Shown one piece after another: positions 6,431 to 6,568 of a stretch of DNA of 6,568 nucleotides (position 1 is its first letter; each line of letters opens with the position of its first letter). The notes beneath the pieces are model-generated. The model was not told the origin of the DNA. It made no database searches and saw nothing but the letters and a program-made list of their open reading frames with translations. The stretch is from Planctomycetota bacterium. Lineage in GTDB: Bacteria; Planctomycetota; UBA1135; GCA-002686595. Where the stretch lies: the NCBI GenBank assembly GCA_011524785.1, contig WTJQ01000366.1:1-6568 (forward strand), written 5' to 3'. A program made the position numbers and the translations under genes.

Positions 6431-6447
6431 GGGTCTCGGCCAGACCC
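6431..6447 (-). other. Hairpin just upstream of the methyltransferase start
   Basis: GGGTCT and AGACCC form a perfect six-base-pair stem around a five-base loop. On the minus-strand transcript the hairpin ends eight bases before the ATG, where a ribosome binding site would be. It could limit ribosome access or simply be chance in GC-rich DNA. Confidence 0.35.
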
Positions 6448-6471
6448 TGCGATAACGTCGTCGCTCTTCGG

Positions 6472-6508
6472 CGCCTAGGCGAAGTGGGCCTGCGCGGAGG
6501 GGCCCACT
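6472..6508. repeat. Palindrome followed by an eight-base-pair stem-loop
   Basis: CGCCTAGGCG (6472-6481) is a perfect ten-base palindrome. Directly after it, AGTGGGCC (6483-6490) pairs perfectly with GGCCCACT (6501-6508) across a ten-base loop. No T-run follows on either strand, so a classical intrinsic terminator is not supported. It lies in the region upstream of the methyltransferase. Confidence 0.45.
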
Positions 6509-6541
6509 GAGGAGCCCACAGTGGCGCCCACAGTGGCGCCC
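6502..6541. repeat. 12-base tandem repeat array
   Basis: GCCCACAGTGGC occurs twice in direct tandem (6514-6525, 6526-6537). A diverged copy precedes it (6502-6513, 9 of 12 bases the same) and a four-base remnant, GCCC, follows (6538-6541). Each full unit contains the small inverted repeat CCAC-A-GTGG. The first copy shares bases with the right arm of the neighbouring stem-loop. Confidence 0.7.
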
Positions 6542-6568
6542 GCGGAGAACGGCCAGGCAGGGAGATCC
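6521..6568 (+). CDS. Possible start of a further plus-strand gene (cut by window edge)
   Basis: A GTG at 6521-6523 has GAGGAG (6509-6514) six bases before it and begins an open frame (VAPTVAPAENGQAGRS) to the end of the window. Spacing and site are good for translation, and the gene would be divergent from the methyltransferase. Only 16 codons are visible, the frame lies in repeat DNA, and random frames stay open easily at this GC content. The minus strand also has an open frame here that ends at a TAG (6475-6477), so the end of a minus-strand gene is an alternative reading. No function can be given. Confidence 0.2.
   Translation, partial: MAPTVAPAENGQAGRS

Noticed and set aside
6502..6541. 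Tandem repeats as a CRISPR array
   Set aside because: The units are 12 bases long and directly adjacent, with no spacers, and no cas gene is present.

Overview
The window is very GC-rich, with GC-biased third codon positions, dense gene packing, overlapping reading frames and GTG/TTG start codons. This fits a high-GC environmental bacterium. A planctomycete is my first guess and a myxobacterium or similar second, because both carry many sulfotransferase and glycosyltransferase genes. No marker gene is present, so the assignment is only a guess. There are no rRNA or tRNA genes, CRISPR arrays, transposases or phage genes.

Layout. From 3519 down to the left edge, four minus-strand genes form one tight block: a WbbL-like family 2 glycosyltransferase (GT2) (2569-3519), a second GT2 (1646-2572), a sulfotransferase (846-1649), and a sulfotransferase whose reading frame runs on into the start of a GT2 domain (1-849, cut by the window edge). 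Each of the three junctions is a 4-base stop/start overlap (GTGA, TTGA, GTGA) behind a clear Shine-Dalgarno sequence, so the genes are very probably co-transcribed and translationally coupled. A 117-base divergent spacer (3520-3636) with a small cluster of ACCGG repeats separates this block from a plus-strand gene for a 665-residue polytopic membrane protein (3637-5634). That protein resembles GT-C type glycosyltransferases or related uncharacterised membrane proteins. After a 35-base gap, a SAM-dependent methyltransferase gene (5670-6422, minus) converges on it. The last 146 bases hold hairpins, a 12-base tandem repeat, and possibly the start of another plus-strand gene.

How the genes may work together (inference). 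The GT2 enzymes would build a surface or secreted oligosaccharide from nucleotide sugars. The two different sulfotransferase types would add sulfate from PAPS, and the methyltransferase could O-methylate it. The membrane protein could transfer a lipid-linked sugar or handle the glycan on the outer face of the inner membrane. The best reading is part of a locus for a sulfated, perhaps methylated, polysaccharide or glycolipid. The most unusual parts are the sulfotransferase-GT2 fusion and the two different sulfotransferases in adjacent, coupled genes.
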